64,000 nt of DNA from Burkholderia cepacia GG4 (lineage in GTDB: Bacteria > Pseudomonadota > Gammaproteobacteria > Burkholderiales > Burkholderiaceae), in assembly GCF_000292915.1 (NCBI RefSeq), contig NC_018514.1, positions 2,852,001-2,916,000 of the forward strand, in the 5' to 3' direction. Below are positions 25,562 through 33,862 of the stretch, one piece after another (the stretch's first letter is position 1; every line of letters starts with the position of its first letter). The translations under genes were made by a program, and so were the position numbers. The notes under the pieces were generated by a model. That model was not told the DNA's origin. It saw only the letters and a program-made list of their open reading frames with translations, and did not search any database.

Positions 25562-25900
25562 ATGCCAATCTGGAGACTGCCGCCCTCGGACGAAGCGCCT
25601 GACGTCACGCTATCGAGTTGGCGCATCCTCGAGATAGACGCGGGGACCCGACATTTCGTCGGTGCCGATGCGCTCGGTTTCACGGGCCGCGTCAGTTCCG
25701 CGATTACTGTTTTCGACCGCGGCACCTTGCGGGGTCAAACGCTATCGGGTCGGGTTTATCAACTGGTCGGCCAGGATGGCTGGTCGCTCGATGCGGAGTA
25801 TGTGTGGAAGCGGTGGTGCGCGCTGAACAACGTGAAGTCGTACTCCGACGTCACCTCGCAACTACTCGCTGGAACTGGCGATAATTGCCACGTGCGATAG
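25562..25900 (+). CDS. Conserved hypothetical protein
   Basis: A 112-residue protein read from the ATG at 25562 (MPIWRLPPSDEAP), which has GGGAG 9 bases upstream. It contains SSWRILEIDAGTRHFVGADA, followed by GRVSSAITVFDRGTLRGQT and GRVYQLVGQDGWSLDAEYVWK. The composition is that of a small soluble protein. I recall similar proteins from Burkholderia island DNA but no function. It is 90 bp after the BPSL0761 gene on the same strand, so the two may be co-transcribed. Confidence 0.55.
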   Translation: MPIWRLPPSDEAPDVTLSSWRILEIDAGTRHFVGADALGFTGRVSSAITVFDRGTLRGQTLSGRVYQLVGQDGWSLDAEYVWKRWCALNNVKSYSDVTSQLLAGTGDNCHVR

Positions 25901-26141
25901 ATAGTGCGCAAGCCGCAATGAGGTGACTGATCGTCGCGGACTCCAGGGCCTGCAGACGAGGTAGACGGATTCCCAAACATTGCTGACGCGGCGTATCGAT
26001 GTGGTCCGCAGACGTGGACTTGCAGCCCCGACTACCTCGACGAATCTGGTCGGCCACGGACAACAATGGGCAACGGAGTTGCTTGTCGATGTGGGAAACA
26101 TGCTGGACTTTCTGGATGTCCAGAAGTCCAGCTCTTGGCGA

Positions 26142-26600
26142 TTAGTTATACAACTTCACGATCTGTACGAAACCGTTCTGCAGTCGGCGAACACCGAAAT
26201 CATGACCAACTGCTTGACTGAAGGCGAAGCCGCCAAACTGAACGCCACCGCCAAACGTGACTCCCGGTGTCATTTGAGTGCCGTTGACGTCAATCGGAAC
26301 CTTCGGGGTGAGGTTTCCATTGGCGTCGACAGCAAACAACTCGTCGAAATGCGCGCGCACTACTCCTTCGGCGTCCGGTGTCGGTGCCGAAGGTACTGCA
26401 GATTGTTGAACGCTTGTCTGCTGCGCCTGGCTGACTGATCCGCTGGCCGAGAGCGTCTCGGATGCTGCCTGGCTCGGCGTTGGCTGAGCCGACGACTCTG
26501 CCGCCGAATTCGGTTCGTTACTGTCGTGCTTCTCACCACATCCCGACATGATCGCGACAGCGATCAGCGCGGGGACCAGCACCACTTTATTCAATTGCAT
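26142..26600 (-). CDS. Putative lipoprotein
   Basis: A 152-residue exported protein. The start at 26600 (MQLNKVVLVPALIAVAIMSG) has AAGGAC upstream. A hydrophobic signal is followed by the lipobox MSGC and then a Ser/Gln/Ala-rich linker (residues 20-75). The compact C-terminal region has DAEGVVRAHFDELFAVDANGNLTPKVPIDVNG and ends in a glycine/phenylalanine-rich stretch. Its position within island genes and the low-complexity linker suggest a cell-envelope accessory role, but nothing more can be said. Confidence 0.65.
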   Translation of the reverse strand: MQLNKVVLVPALIAVAIMSGCGEKHDSNEPNSAAESSAQPTPSQAASETLSASGSVSQAQQTSVQQSAVPSAPTPDAEGVVRAHFDELFAVDANGNLTPKVPIDVNGTQMTPGVTFGGGVQFGGFAFSQAVGHDFGVRRLQNGFVQIVKLYN

Positions 26601-26717
26601 TCGTAATGTCCTTGGAAATATCAGTGACCTGACATACGGACATAACGGCACTTGGTAATAAATCTTTACGCCGCCCGTGGTATTAGCACTTCGTGTCCCA
26701 GCTTGTTGACGGCGAGA

Positions 26718-27020
26718 TCACTTTTGAACGAGGAATCGGTTGCGATTCTTTGCGTCCTTGATCCACGCCGGCGCGCGACCGCGGCCCGACCAAGTCGCGC
26801 CGGTCTTCGGATCGCGATACTTCGCCTCCACCGGAGCCGCTGCCTTTTTTGTTCCCGCTCGGCCGCGACGAGCACCGAAGATGTCCTTCTCGGTAATGCC
26901 GTACTCTGCGACCTTGGCGCGGATGTCGTCGACAACGGCTTGGAACTCCGCAAGGCGAGCGGATTCGGTCTTCTCAGCCAAAGCGTCCATTTGGGCTTTC
27001 AGTTCTTTGTAAGTCGCCAT
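26718..27020 (-). CDS. H-NS-family histone-like DNA-binding protein
   Basis: A 100-residue H-NS-like nucleoid protein. The start at 27020 (MATYKELKAQMDALAEKTES) has GGAGG upstream. An N-terminal coiled-coil oligomerisation region covers residues 1-45, followed by a basic linker with GARRGRAGTKKAAAPVEAK. The C-terminal DNA-binding module YRDPKTGATWSGRGRAPAWI contains the SGRGRAPAW AT-hook-like core of the family. Such genes on islands silence foreign AT-rich DNA or act as H-NS paralogues. It could damp expression of the flanking lower-GC genes. Confidence 0.9.
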   Translation of the reverse strand: MATYKELKAQMDALAEKTESARLAEFQAVVDDIRAKVAEYGITEKDIFGARRGRAGTKKAAAPVEAKYRDPKTGATWSGRGRAPAWIKDAKNRNRFLVQK

Positions 27021-27817
27021 GTTTTCCTCCACTGGTTGTGTTGCGCAAATGATAGCCGGTTTGATCTGAGGCGGGGAGTAGGCCCTCGGTTGGCCACGCT
27101 AATACGCACATAAAGGCGGCGCGTGGTTGAGATGTTCGTTCGGGGACATGCTTCGGCTAGTTCCGAGACTTATCCCGACAAGATGCGAACCGCGGTCGAT
27201 AATCGGCAGCTCGGCTACAAGAAGCCCGCGTTTTTTGCCTCGCTGCGTGTGTCCAGCTACGAAGTGAATGCGGCCAGTTACTGGAAGGAACTAAGGGCGG
27301 CTCGTGATGGTTAAAAGCTGGATCGCCTGCTCCGGCCGTAAAGCCTCCGTCGGTCTGTCGAGCAGCTTCCGAACGGTCACGCTGGGTTGTCAGTACGCTT
27401 CTGTCGTCGAGTTCGTCGGCCCGCACGAGGGAGGCGCCCAGCGGGGCGGCTACATCGCTGCTCACCCGGGCGACCACGACAACTTCAATAACGCTTAACC
27501 GGAGCGGCTTCGATTATGCCGAGTTGTCGCCAAGCCCACTAACTTAAGATTGGGGCGAACGACGGCCACGTGGAGATAAAGGCGCACCTGATAGGGTGCG
27601 CCGGCGCGGGCTGACCGGTTCCGAAGATTCAGGCGAGTCATTCGTATTGACGAGGCATCTTCCGTGCATGTAGGCGCATCAGAGGCGCCAAGCGGCGGGC
27701 AAGGCAGTATGTGCGCGGACGTCGGCTGCATGAAGCGCGGCCAGTGCTTTCTTAAGATCCGAGCCGCGCTTCCCGGGAATTCCATGTTGCCCATTTTTGG
27801 AGGGGCGGCGAACGTGC
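27021..27817. other. Gap without a convincing gene
   Basis: Several 60-100 codon frames exist (for example 27123-27314) but none has a ribosome site together with a recognisable pattern. The only clear signal in this stretch is the promoter at its right-hand end. The DNA may be the remains of lost genes between the H-NS island part and the redox module. Confidence 0.45.
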
Positions 27818-27846
27818 TTGACAGGAGGTCTCGTTGCGCCTAGGAT
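27818..27846 (+). promoter_or_regulatory. Sigma-70 promoter of the SDR gene
   Basis: TTGACA (27818-27823), a 17-bp spacer and TAGGAT (27841-27846). The predicted start, near 27853, is inside the palindromic operator that follows. The same promoter-operator layout is seen at 50000-50049. Confidence 0.7.
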
Positions 27847-27851
27847 TTCAT

Positions 27852-27863
27852 CCAACTAGTTGG
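27852..27863. promoter_or_regulatory. Palindromic operator CCAACTAGTTGG
   Basis: A perfect 12-bp palindrome overlapping the predicted transcription start of the SDR gene. Near-identical sites occur at 29417-29430 and 50036-50049. Repression by the TetR protein encoded at 28757 is the simplest inference. Confidence 0.7.
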
Positions 27864-27900
27864 TATGTTTCGATGTGTCACTTTTTAAATGAGGCGGACC

Positions 27901-28701
27901 ATGCAAGCACAAGCAAAGCAATTTGAGGGTCGGAAACTCTTGGTTGTTGGCGGAACGAGCGGTATTGGACTCGAGACGGCTCAGATGGTTGCACAACAGG
28001 GTGGGGCTGTCGTCGTCGTTGGTAGCAAAGCCGAAAAGGCGGAAACTGCTCGCAGGCAACTAGCCGCGATCGCTGGCGACGAGAAGGCGTTTGCCCTCAC
28101 GGCTGATTTGTCAAACTTTGAGAGCGTGCAATCGCTTATCTCCACACTCGCGAGCGTTCATGGTGACATCGATCTTCAGGTGAACTCCGCTGGGATCTAC
28201 TACCCCAAAGCGTTTCTTGAGCACGCTCCAGACGATTACGACAACTTCCTTGGCTTGAATCGCGCCGTATTTTTTATTACCAAACAGGTCGCTCAGTCGT
28301 TGGTCGCTCAGAAGAAACCGGGATCTATTGTCAACGTCACGGCGGTCGCAGCAAGGCAGGCCATTGAAACTGTTCCGGCTTCGGCTTATTCCATGGCAAA
28401 AATCGGACTGGATGCGCTGACAATCCATGCGGCAGCAGAACTGGCGGAACACGGCATCCGCGTCAATTCTGTCAGCCCCGCCATCGTGGAAACCCGGATT
28501 TTCGAGCGATTCATTCCTGGGGAACAGCTGGATGGTGCTTTGAACGACTTCAATAGCTTCCATCCGCTTGGTCGTAACGGGACTCCGCGTGATGTCGCGG
28601 AAACCATCGTCTTTCTCCTCTCGGATAAGACTTCGTGGGTGACTGGCGCGGTTTGGGACGTGGACGGTGGCGTGATGGCGAGTCGTAAGCTGGGGAAGTA
28701 A
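27901..28701 (+). CDS. SDR-family oxidoreductase
   Basis: A 266-residue short-chain dehydrogenase. The ATG at 27901 ([20 protein letters not shown]) has GAGGCGG upstream. Motifs are [15 protein letters not shown] (cofactor loop), [21 protein letters not shown] and [13 protein letters not shown] with Tyr/Lys; the usual first catalytic Ser lies in a modified [10 protein letters not shown] segment, where Thr stands in the expected position. It is preceded by a promoter with a palindromic operator and followed by a TetR gene, so this is probably a TetR-controlled gene. It may act on reactive carbonyls together with the downstream enzymes. Confidence 0.88.
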   Translation: MQAQAKQFEGRKLLVVGGTSGIGLETAQMVAQQGGAVVVVGSKAEKAETARRQLAAIAGDEKAFALTADLSNFESVQSLISTLASVHGDIDLQVNSAGIYYPKAFLEHAPDDYDNFLGLNRAVFFITKQVAQSLVAQKKPGSIVNVTAVAARQAIETVPASAYSMAKIGLDALTIHAAAELAEHGIRVNSVSPAIVETRIFERFIPGEQLDGALNDFNSFHPLGRNGTPRDVAETIVFLLSDKTSWVTGAVWDVDGGVMASRKLGK

Positions 28702-28756
28702 ATCTCGACAACGGCTAGAATGGTCACTTTAGCCGAGCGTAGACAGAAGAGGACGT

Positions 28757-29320
28757 ATGGCAGTTGGAACACGGGAGGCATTGGTGCGTGCGGCGGAGGG
28801 TCTGATGCGCACCAAGGGCTACGCTGCGTTTAGCTACGCAGATCTTGCCGAAACGGTCGGGATCAAAAAAGCCAGCATACATCACCACTTCCCCACGAAG
28901 GAAGACTTGGGGGTGGCTATTGTCGAGGCTTATGTCGCGAAAGTACGTGGTGAGTTTGAGCGTATTGAGCGCGAACATGCTGACGCAGTGCGGCGCCTAG
29001 AGGCGTTCTTTTCGGTATTTCGTGCTAGCAGCGAAGGCGGGCTACTGCCCCTTTGTGGGGCGCTGGCCGCCGAGATGACCGTACTTCCTTCGGGATTGCA
29101 AAAGCTCACGCAGCTGTTTTTCGATATGCAGTTGACCTGGCTGACCAAGGTTCTTGACGGTGGTGTAAAGGCCGGAGAGATTCAAGCTGGCCCGGGAACC
29201 AGGCAAAAGGCGTTTCAGCTACTGAGTCTGTTGGAGGGAGCCAGCTTCATTAGCTGGGCGATGCGAGACGGCGAAACTCTCGACCGCAGCATCATTCGGC
29301 TGATTATTGAAGAGGCGTAG
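28757..29320 (+). CDS. TetR/AcrR-family regulator
   Basis: A 187-residue TetR repressor beginning MAVGTREALVRAAEGLMRTK with AGAGGA upstream. The helix-turn-helix is AAFSYADLAETVGIKKASIH followed by HHFPTKEDLGVAIVEAY. The C-terminal domain has GLLPLCGALAAEMTVLPSGL, with a cysteine that could sense electrophiles. It lies between two transcription units whose promoters carry the CCAACTA(G/A)TTGG palindrome, and is the only local regulator of suitable type. That it binds those sites is an inference. Confidence 0.9.
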   Translation: MAVGTREALVRAAEGLMRTKGYAAFSYADLAETVGIKKASIHHHFPTKEDLGVAIVEAYVAKVRGEFERIEREHADAVRRLEAFFSVFRASSEGGLLPLCGALAAEMTVLPSGLQKLTQLFFDMQLTWLTKVLDGGVKAGEIQAGPGTRQKAFQLLSLLEGASFISWAMRDGETLDRSIIRLIIEEA

Positions 29321-29416
29321 CTAGCAACCTACGCCAATTGGCGAACGTAGTTTCAGCTGATTTTTCGGGACCATCGTCGACGCCGGCATGGTTCCAATTT
29401 TTGGGTCTGGAAAACT

Positions 29417-29430
29417 ACCAACTAATTGGT
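29417..29430. promoter_or_regulatory. Palindromic operator ACCAACTAATTGGT
   Basis: A near copy of the 27852-27863 operator, with one central base changed (A for G). It lies 65 bp upstream of the DsbA-like gene. I could not place -35/-10 boxes next to it with confidence. Confidence 0.65.
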
Positions 29431-29494
29431 TGTTTTTGATGTCAGGCGGCAGTTCGACCATTTGGACGGACTTTTCATTTGCAGGAATGGAGTC

Positions 29495-30175
29495 ATGAAG
29501 CAGGTCAACGTAGAGCTTTGGTCGGATTTCGTCTGTCCGTGGTGCTGGATCGCCAAGCGGCGATTCGAAAAAGCAGTGTTTGGGTTGACGGGACAGCTTG
29601 AAGTAATCGTTACCCCAAGGGCGTACCGCCTAGCAAAGGACGTTGCGCCCGTGGATTTCAAGGTGGTGCTCCACCGGAAATTCGGCAACGTGGCTGCAGC
29701 TGAGCAGATGATGGTTGCAGTCGCGGAGAACGGGGCTGCGGAGGGCTTGACGTACAACTTCAACACCATGCGTTTTGGCGATACGAGCGACGCCCACGCG
29801 CTCGTCAAGAGTATTCGAGCACCAGAAGACCGACTGCGAATCATTGAGCGCATCTACCAGGCCGCTACCACCGACGGAGTCGATATTTTCGACAGAAATG
29901 TGCTTGCCTCCCTCACACGAGAGATAGGCCTTTCGGAGACTTCGTTTGATTTCGACTTTTCCGAAATTGCGTCAGAAATCGCTAAAGATGAACTGATGGC
30001 GAATCGGATTGCGAACGGTGTGCCTTTATTCGTATTTAACAACAAGTTTCATTTATCAGGGGCGCGTGAAGTCGCCGTATTTGAAAAGGCTCTGATAGAA
30101 GCGGCGATTGACGTGGCGGAGCCAGCCGATGATGTGGCCACGGCGAGTTGTGGCATCAATGGGTGCACAACTTAG
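29495..30175 (+). CDS. DsbA-family oxidoreductase, FrnE/2-hydroxychromene isomerase-like
   Basis: A 226-residue thioredoxin-fold protein without a signal peptide. The start MKQVNVELWSDFVCPWCWIA at 29495 follows GCAGGAATGG; a longer in-frame start at 29426 is rejected because it overlaps the operator. The active site is CPWC (residues 14-17) and the cis-proline loop is GVPLFVFNNKF. The family includes FrnE, implicated in tolerance to oxidative stress and polyketide redox chemistry. It heads an apparent operon with the OsmC and old yellow enzyme genes. Confidence 0.88.
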   Translation: MKQVNVELWSDFVCPWCWIAKRRFEKAVFGLTGQLEVIVTPRAYRLAKDVAPVDFKVVLHRKFGNVAAAEQMMVAVAENGAAEGLTYNFNTMRFGDTSDAHALVKSIRAPEDRLRIIERIYQAATTDGVDIFDRNVLASLTREIGLSETSFDFDFSEIASEIAKDELMANRIANGVPLFVFNNKFHLSGAREVAVFEKALIEAAIDVAEPADDVATASCGINGCTT

Positions 30176-30294
30176 CCCGCCGTGGCGTCAGACTGCAAGC
30201 AACACCTGGACCCAGCTGTAGCGATGAACCCAGTTGCAAACTTGCTGAAACTATTCCGTGCGCGATGGCGCATTTAGTAAGGAGGATTATCCAA

Positions 30295-30855
30295 ATGAGC
30301 ACCAAATTGAACGGTATTGATGTAGCTGCCCTTCAGGATTTTGCGCAAGGTGTAGCAAATGCTACAGATGCTTCCAAGCGCAGCGCCCGATTCAACGTCA
30401 AGACGAAATGGGAGCATCAGACCCGGTCGGTTGCAACCGTGAGCCGATACTCGCTGCTTGGAGTTGAGTATCCGCGGCACTTTGAAATCGCGGCAGATGA
30501 GCCTACGGAGTTTCTCGGTCAAAATTCCGCACCGAACCCTCAAGAGCTTCTTATGGCCGCACTCAATGCGTGCCTTTCTGTTGCCTACGCCGTCAATGCA
30601 GCGGCGATGGGTATCACCATTCATAGCCTCGAGATCGAGACTGATGGGGAACTTGATCTGCGCGGCGTTCTCGGCCTGGATGAGAGCGTCAATCCTGGCT
30701 ACGACCAGGTGAACTACGTCGTTCGACTGGATACCGATGCCCCGCGTGAGAAGGTTGAAGAGCTTCACCAAGTCGTTACCAAGACCTCTGTGAATCTGGC
30801 GAATTTCTCCAAGGCCATTCGCATGGTATCGAAGTTGGAAATTAAAGAATCCTAA
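30295..30855 (+). CDS. OsmC-family peroxide reductase-like protein
   Basis: A 186-residue OsmC/Ohr-fold protein. The start at 30295 (MSTKLNGIDVAALQDFAQGV) has AAGGAGG at good distance. The central segment NPQELLMAALNACLSVAYAV carries the conserved Cys of the OsmC active site; a second peroxidatic cysteine is not evident, so it is closer to the single-cysteine OsmC-like group. It would reduce organic hydroperoxides in the cytoplasm. The neighbours (DsbA-like, old yellow enzyme) support a role against electrophile and peroxide stress. Confidence 0.87.
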   Translation: MSTKLNGIDVAALQDFAQGVANATDASKRSARFNVKTKWEHQTRSVATVSRYSLLGVEYPRHFEIAADEPTEFLGQNSAPNPQELLMAALNACLSVAYAVNAAAMGITIHSLEIETDGELDLRGVLGLDESVNPGYDQVNYVVRLDTDAPREKVEELHQVVTKTSVNLANFSKAIRMVSKLEIKES

Positions 30856-30936
30856 ACTAAGGATCACCTCCCACCACCATCAGATTGAAACCAAGCGGCG
30901 GCGCTCGCGCTGCTGCTCCCCTGCTTGAGGTATGAA

Positions 30937-32040
30937 ATGAGCAAGTTGTTCTCCCAGTACGATCTGTCCGGCATCGAATTGGCCAATCGAGTTGTCATGG
31001 CACCGATGACCCGCACACGGACGCCTGATAATGTTCCGAATGAACTGACCGCCCAGTACTATGCCCAACGGGCGTCTGCTGGCCTGATTGTTACCGAGGG
31101 CTTGCCGATCTCTGATGAGGGCCGCGGTTATCTGTACACCCCCGGCCTTTACACAGACGAGCAAACAATGGCTTGGCGGAAGGTCACGGAAGCCGTGCAC
31201 GCGAAAGGAGGGAAGATTTTCGCGCAACTTTGGCACGTTGGGAGAATGTCGCATATCTCCCTTCAACCCGGCAACGCGGCGCCGGTGTCCTCAGGCGAAG
31301 TACCTGCGACCAATACGACTGTCTATGCATGGTCGGAACCCGGAAAGGCGGGGCCCGTAGCGCCGAGCGTACCCAGGGCGCTCAGTACTGAGGAGGTCCG
31401 ACGTGTCACGAGGGACTTCGTTGAGTCCGCTTTGCGAGCAATCGATGCTGGATTCGACGGAATCGAAATCATGGCTGCGAACGCCTTCCTGTTCGATCAG
31501 TTCCTCAGCAGCGAGTTGAACACGCGTACGGACGAGTACGGTGGCTCTATCGCGAATCGTCAGCGCTTCCTTCTGGAAACCATCGATGCGATCGCTGACG
31601 CAATCGGTGGGTCGCGAGTCGGCGTACGAGTATCGCCGTTCGGGCGCCTCTACGACTTGCGTCCGTATGCGGGCGAGGAAGAAACGTGGATGAGCGTCGC
31701 GGCAGTTCTCGACGATAGGGAACTGGCTTATGTGCATCTGAACTATCAGCCGACCATTACTGCTGCTGAGGTCCCTGCCGGATTTGGCGAGCGATTCCGA
31801 CAAGTCTATAAGGGCACCCTGATTGCTGCGGGTGGTTTCGATCGCGAGCTTGCCGAAAAGGAGCTCCAGAAGGGCGATCTCGACCTCATTGCATTTGGGA
31901 CTTCGTACATCGCGAACCCTGATCTCGTTGAAAGAATGAAGAACGACTGGCCGCTCGCAGAGAGCGATCGCTCGACATTCTATGGCGTCATCGGCTCCAA
32001 AGGTTACACAGATTATCCGGAATTTCAGTTCCAAAACTGA
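30937..32040 (+). CDS. Alkene reductase, old yellow enzyme family
   Basis: A 367-residue FMN-dependent ene-reductase. The start at 30937 (MSKLFSQYDLSGIELANRVV) has GAGG upstream. Motifs include VVMAPMTRTRTPDN, IFAQLWHVGRMSH and DEYGGSIANR; the C-terminal FMN phosphate loop is DLIAFGTSY. At the substrate-binding pair this protein has IMAANAFLFDQF where NemA-type enzymes have HGANGY, so the first histidine is Ala. That substitution should change substrate choice. It is the last gene of the operator-controlled unit. Confidence 0.9.
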   Translation: MSKLFSQYDLSGIELANRVVMAPMTRTRTPDNVPNELTAQYYAQRASAGLIVTEGLPISDEGRGYLYTPGLYTDEQTMAWRKVTEAVHAKGGKIFAQLWHVGRMSHISLQPGNAAPVSSGEVPATNTTVYAWSEPGKAGPVAPSVPRALSTEEVRRVTRDFVESALRAIDAGFDGIEIMAANAFLFDQFLSSELNTRTDEYGGSIANRQRFLLETIDAIADAIGGSRVGVRVSPFGRLYDLRPYAGEEETWMSVAAVLDDRELAYVHLNYQPTITAAEVPAGFGERFRQVYKGTLIAAGGFDRELAEKELQKGDLDLIAFGTSYIANPDLVERMKNDWPLAESDRSTFYGVIGSKGYTDYPEFQFQN

Positions 32041-32154
32041 TCTAAAGAGTCGCTCCGCCTATTAAGTTTATCTGATTACGGATAATTATTTTAATGGCGG
32101 GCGACTCGTTTTGGTGTTGAATTTAATGGTGGCGATGAGTTAATTTTCTATAAC

Positions 32155-32186
32155 CATGTGGTCGAAGATTGGCATGGTTCCACATG
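32155..32186. repeat. Inverted repeat upstream of the AhpD-like gene
   Basis: CATGTGG (32155-32161) and CCACATG (32180-32186) are separated by 18 bp, 42-73 bp before the gene start. The layout could be an operator for a different regulator. Low information on its own. Confidence 0.35.
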
Positions 32187-32227
32187 TTTTGTGTTGTTCT
32201 GTTGTCACTTTATAAGGAGTTTTTCAA

Positions 32228-32569
32228 ATGATGAACGATTGGAAGAGCGCGCTCGGAAATCTCGTCAAAGGTGTCGGTAATTTCGCGAAAGCGAACCCGC
32301 CAGTGGTCGAGGCATTCAACAAGCTCGAGAAAGCGACTGGCGACGGGGATGTATTGGATGCCAAAACGCGAGAGCTGATTTCGTTGGCTGTAGCGGTGAC
32401 TACGCGCTGTGATGGCTGTATCTCTGCGCACGCCGCGGCGGCACAGAAAGCAGGGGCTAGCAAGGCCGAGGTCGCCGCGGCGCTTGGCACGGCGATTGCA
32501 TTGAACGCTGGTGCTGCCTTCGTATACTCCACCCGGGCGCTCGAAGCATTCGACCAATTTGGTGAGTAA
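32228..32569 (+). CDS. Carboxymuconolactone decarboxylase-family (AhpD-like) protein
   Basis: A 113-residue single-domain AhpD-fold protein with AAGGAG upstream. The redox motif is CDGCISAHAAAAQKAG (CxxCxxxH near residues 62-69). The remaining helices (SKAEVAAALGTAIALNAGAA) are typical. Enzymes of this type reduce peroxides or act as small disulfide reductases. It is short compared with the two-domain family member at 14034. It begins a new unit followed closely by the MalY-type gene. Confidence 0.88.
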   Translation: MMNDWKSALGNLVKGVGNFAKANPPVVEAFNKLEKATGDGDVLDAKTRELISLAVAVTTRCDGCISAHAAAAQKAGASKAEVAAALGTAIALNAGAAFVYSTRALEAFDQFGE

Positions 32570-32623
32570 TCGACATTAAATCCCTTGAGGACCGATGCGG
32601 TTCTGAATGAGAAGAGAGACGAA

Positions 32624-33805
32624 ATGTACGATTTTGACGAGATTCTCGACCGCAGTCGGTCCAACTCGATGAAGTGGGCGCAGGCGCGGCAGTGGCTTAC
32701 ACCAGAGCAATACGCGGCGGATCCGCTGCCGATGTGGGTCGCGGATATGGACTTCCGCGTTGCCCCTCCGATTTTGGACGCGCTTAGCCGTGAGCTCGAA
32801 CTGGGCGTGTTCGGGTACGGTGGAACACCAGATTCGTATCGTGAGGCAGTAGTGGACTGGCAATTGCGGCGTTTCGGATGGCGGGCCGTGCCGGAGTGGA
32901 TCACACAGTCTCCGGGTGTAATCAGCGCGCTCAACATGGCGATCCAGGCTTTCTCGCGACCTGGTGACTTCATCTTGGTGCAGACGCCCGTGTATTTTCA
33001 TATCCATTCTGACGTAGTCGTCAACGGGCGGCGTTTGGCACAAGCGCCACTCGTATTGAAGGGAGGCCGATACCACTTTGACCCTGAGGTATTTGAGGCC
33101 GCGATTCGTCCCGGAACCAAGCTGTTCATTTTGTGTAATCCACACAACCCAACGGGCAACGTGTGGACACGAGACGAACTGCTCACGATGGCATCGATCT
33201 GTGAGCGCCACGGAATCCTGGTGATATCCGACGAGGTACATCAAGATCTGATCTTCGGCAACGGAAAGAAGCATGTTCCATTTGCCTCGCTGAACGACGC
33301 CGTTGCTCAAAACTCTATCGTGTGCACGGCACCGAGCAAGACTTTCAATATCGCCGGACTCTCCTGCGCCAACATCTTCATCCCGAACGAGCGGCTTCGC
33401 CAAACCTATCGTGCGCAGGGTGAAAGGAATGGCTCTTTCCTCGTCAATACGATGGGCACCGCTGCTTGCGAAGCGGCGTATCGACACGGCGAACCGTGGG
33501 CGGATGCAATGCTCGAATACGTTCGAGGCAACCAGGAGCATTTCGCGAAGCGCATCAACGAACTCAACCTTCCCTTGCTTGTAACGCCGACTGGTGCGCT
33601 GTATTTGGCATGGGTTGATTTTCGGGGGCTTGGCATGGCCACTGCTGAGCTTCATGACCTCTTGCTGCGCCGAGCACGGCTGTGGCTTGATCCTGGCTCA
33701 AAATTTGGCGTGGAAGGAGAGGGTTTCATGCGCATCAATCTCGCGTGCCCGAGAAGTGTTGTAGACGAAGCCTTGTTACGCCTTACCAGTGCGTTGTCTG
33801 ATTGA
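32624..33805 (+). CDS. MalY/PatB-type PLP-dependent C-S lyase (aminotransferase fold)
   Basis: A 393-residue fold-type I PLP enzyme. The ATG at 32624 (MYDFDEILDRSRSNSMKWAQ) follows GAGAGACG. Motifs are PMWVADMDFRVAPPILDAL at the N-terminus, the DEVHQDLIF segment and the PLP lysine in APSKTFNIAGLSCAN (about residue 239), with the phosphate-binding Arg in FMRINLACPR. MalY/PatB enzymes split cystathionine and cysteine S-conjugates to pyruvate, ammonia and thiol. The next gene is an amino-acid permease, so uptake and cleavage of a cysteine conjugate is a possible joint role. Confidence 0.9.
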   Translation: MYDFDEILDRSRSNSMKWAQARQWLTPEQYAADPLPMWVADMDFRVAPPILDALSRELELGVFGYGGTPDSYREAVVDWQLRRFGWRAVPEWITQSPGVISALNMAIQAFSRPGDFILVQTPVYFHIHSDVVVNGRRLAQAPLVLKGGRYHFDPEVFEAAIRPGTKLFILCNPHNPTGNVWTRDELLTMASICERHGILVISDEVHQDLIFGNGKKHVPFASLNDAVAQNSIVCTAPSKTFNIAGLSCANIFIPNERLRQTYRAQGERNGSFLVNTMGTAACEAAYRHGEPWADAMLEYVRGNQEHFAKRINELNLPLLVTPTGALYLAWVDFRGLGMATAELHDLLLRRARLWLDPGSKFGVEGEGFMRINLACPRSVVDEALLRLTSALSD

Positions 33806-33862
33806 CTATCTATCAGGTAGGTTGAAATTAGTAGTCCATATATAATATAAAGGAGACATCTT

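Noticed and set aside
27123..27498. Two overlapping 60-codon plus frames
   Set aside because: No ribosome site and no recognisable pattern; composition is not distinct from non-coding frames.
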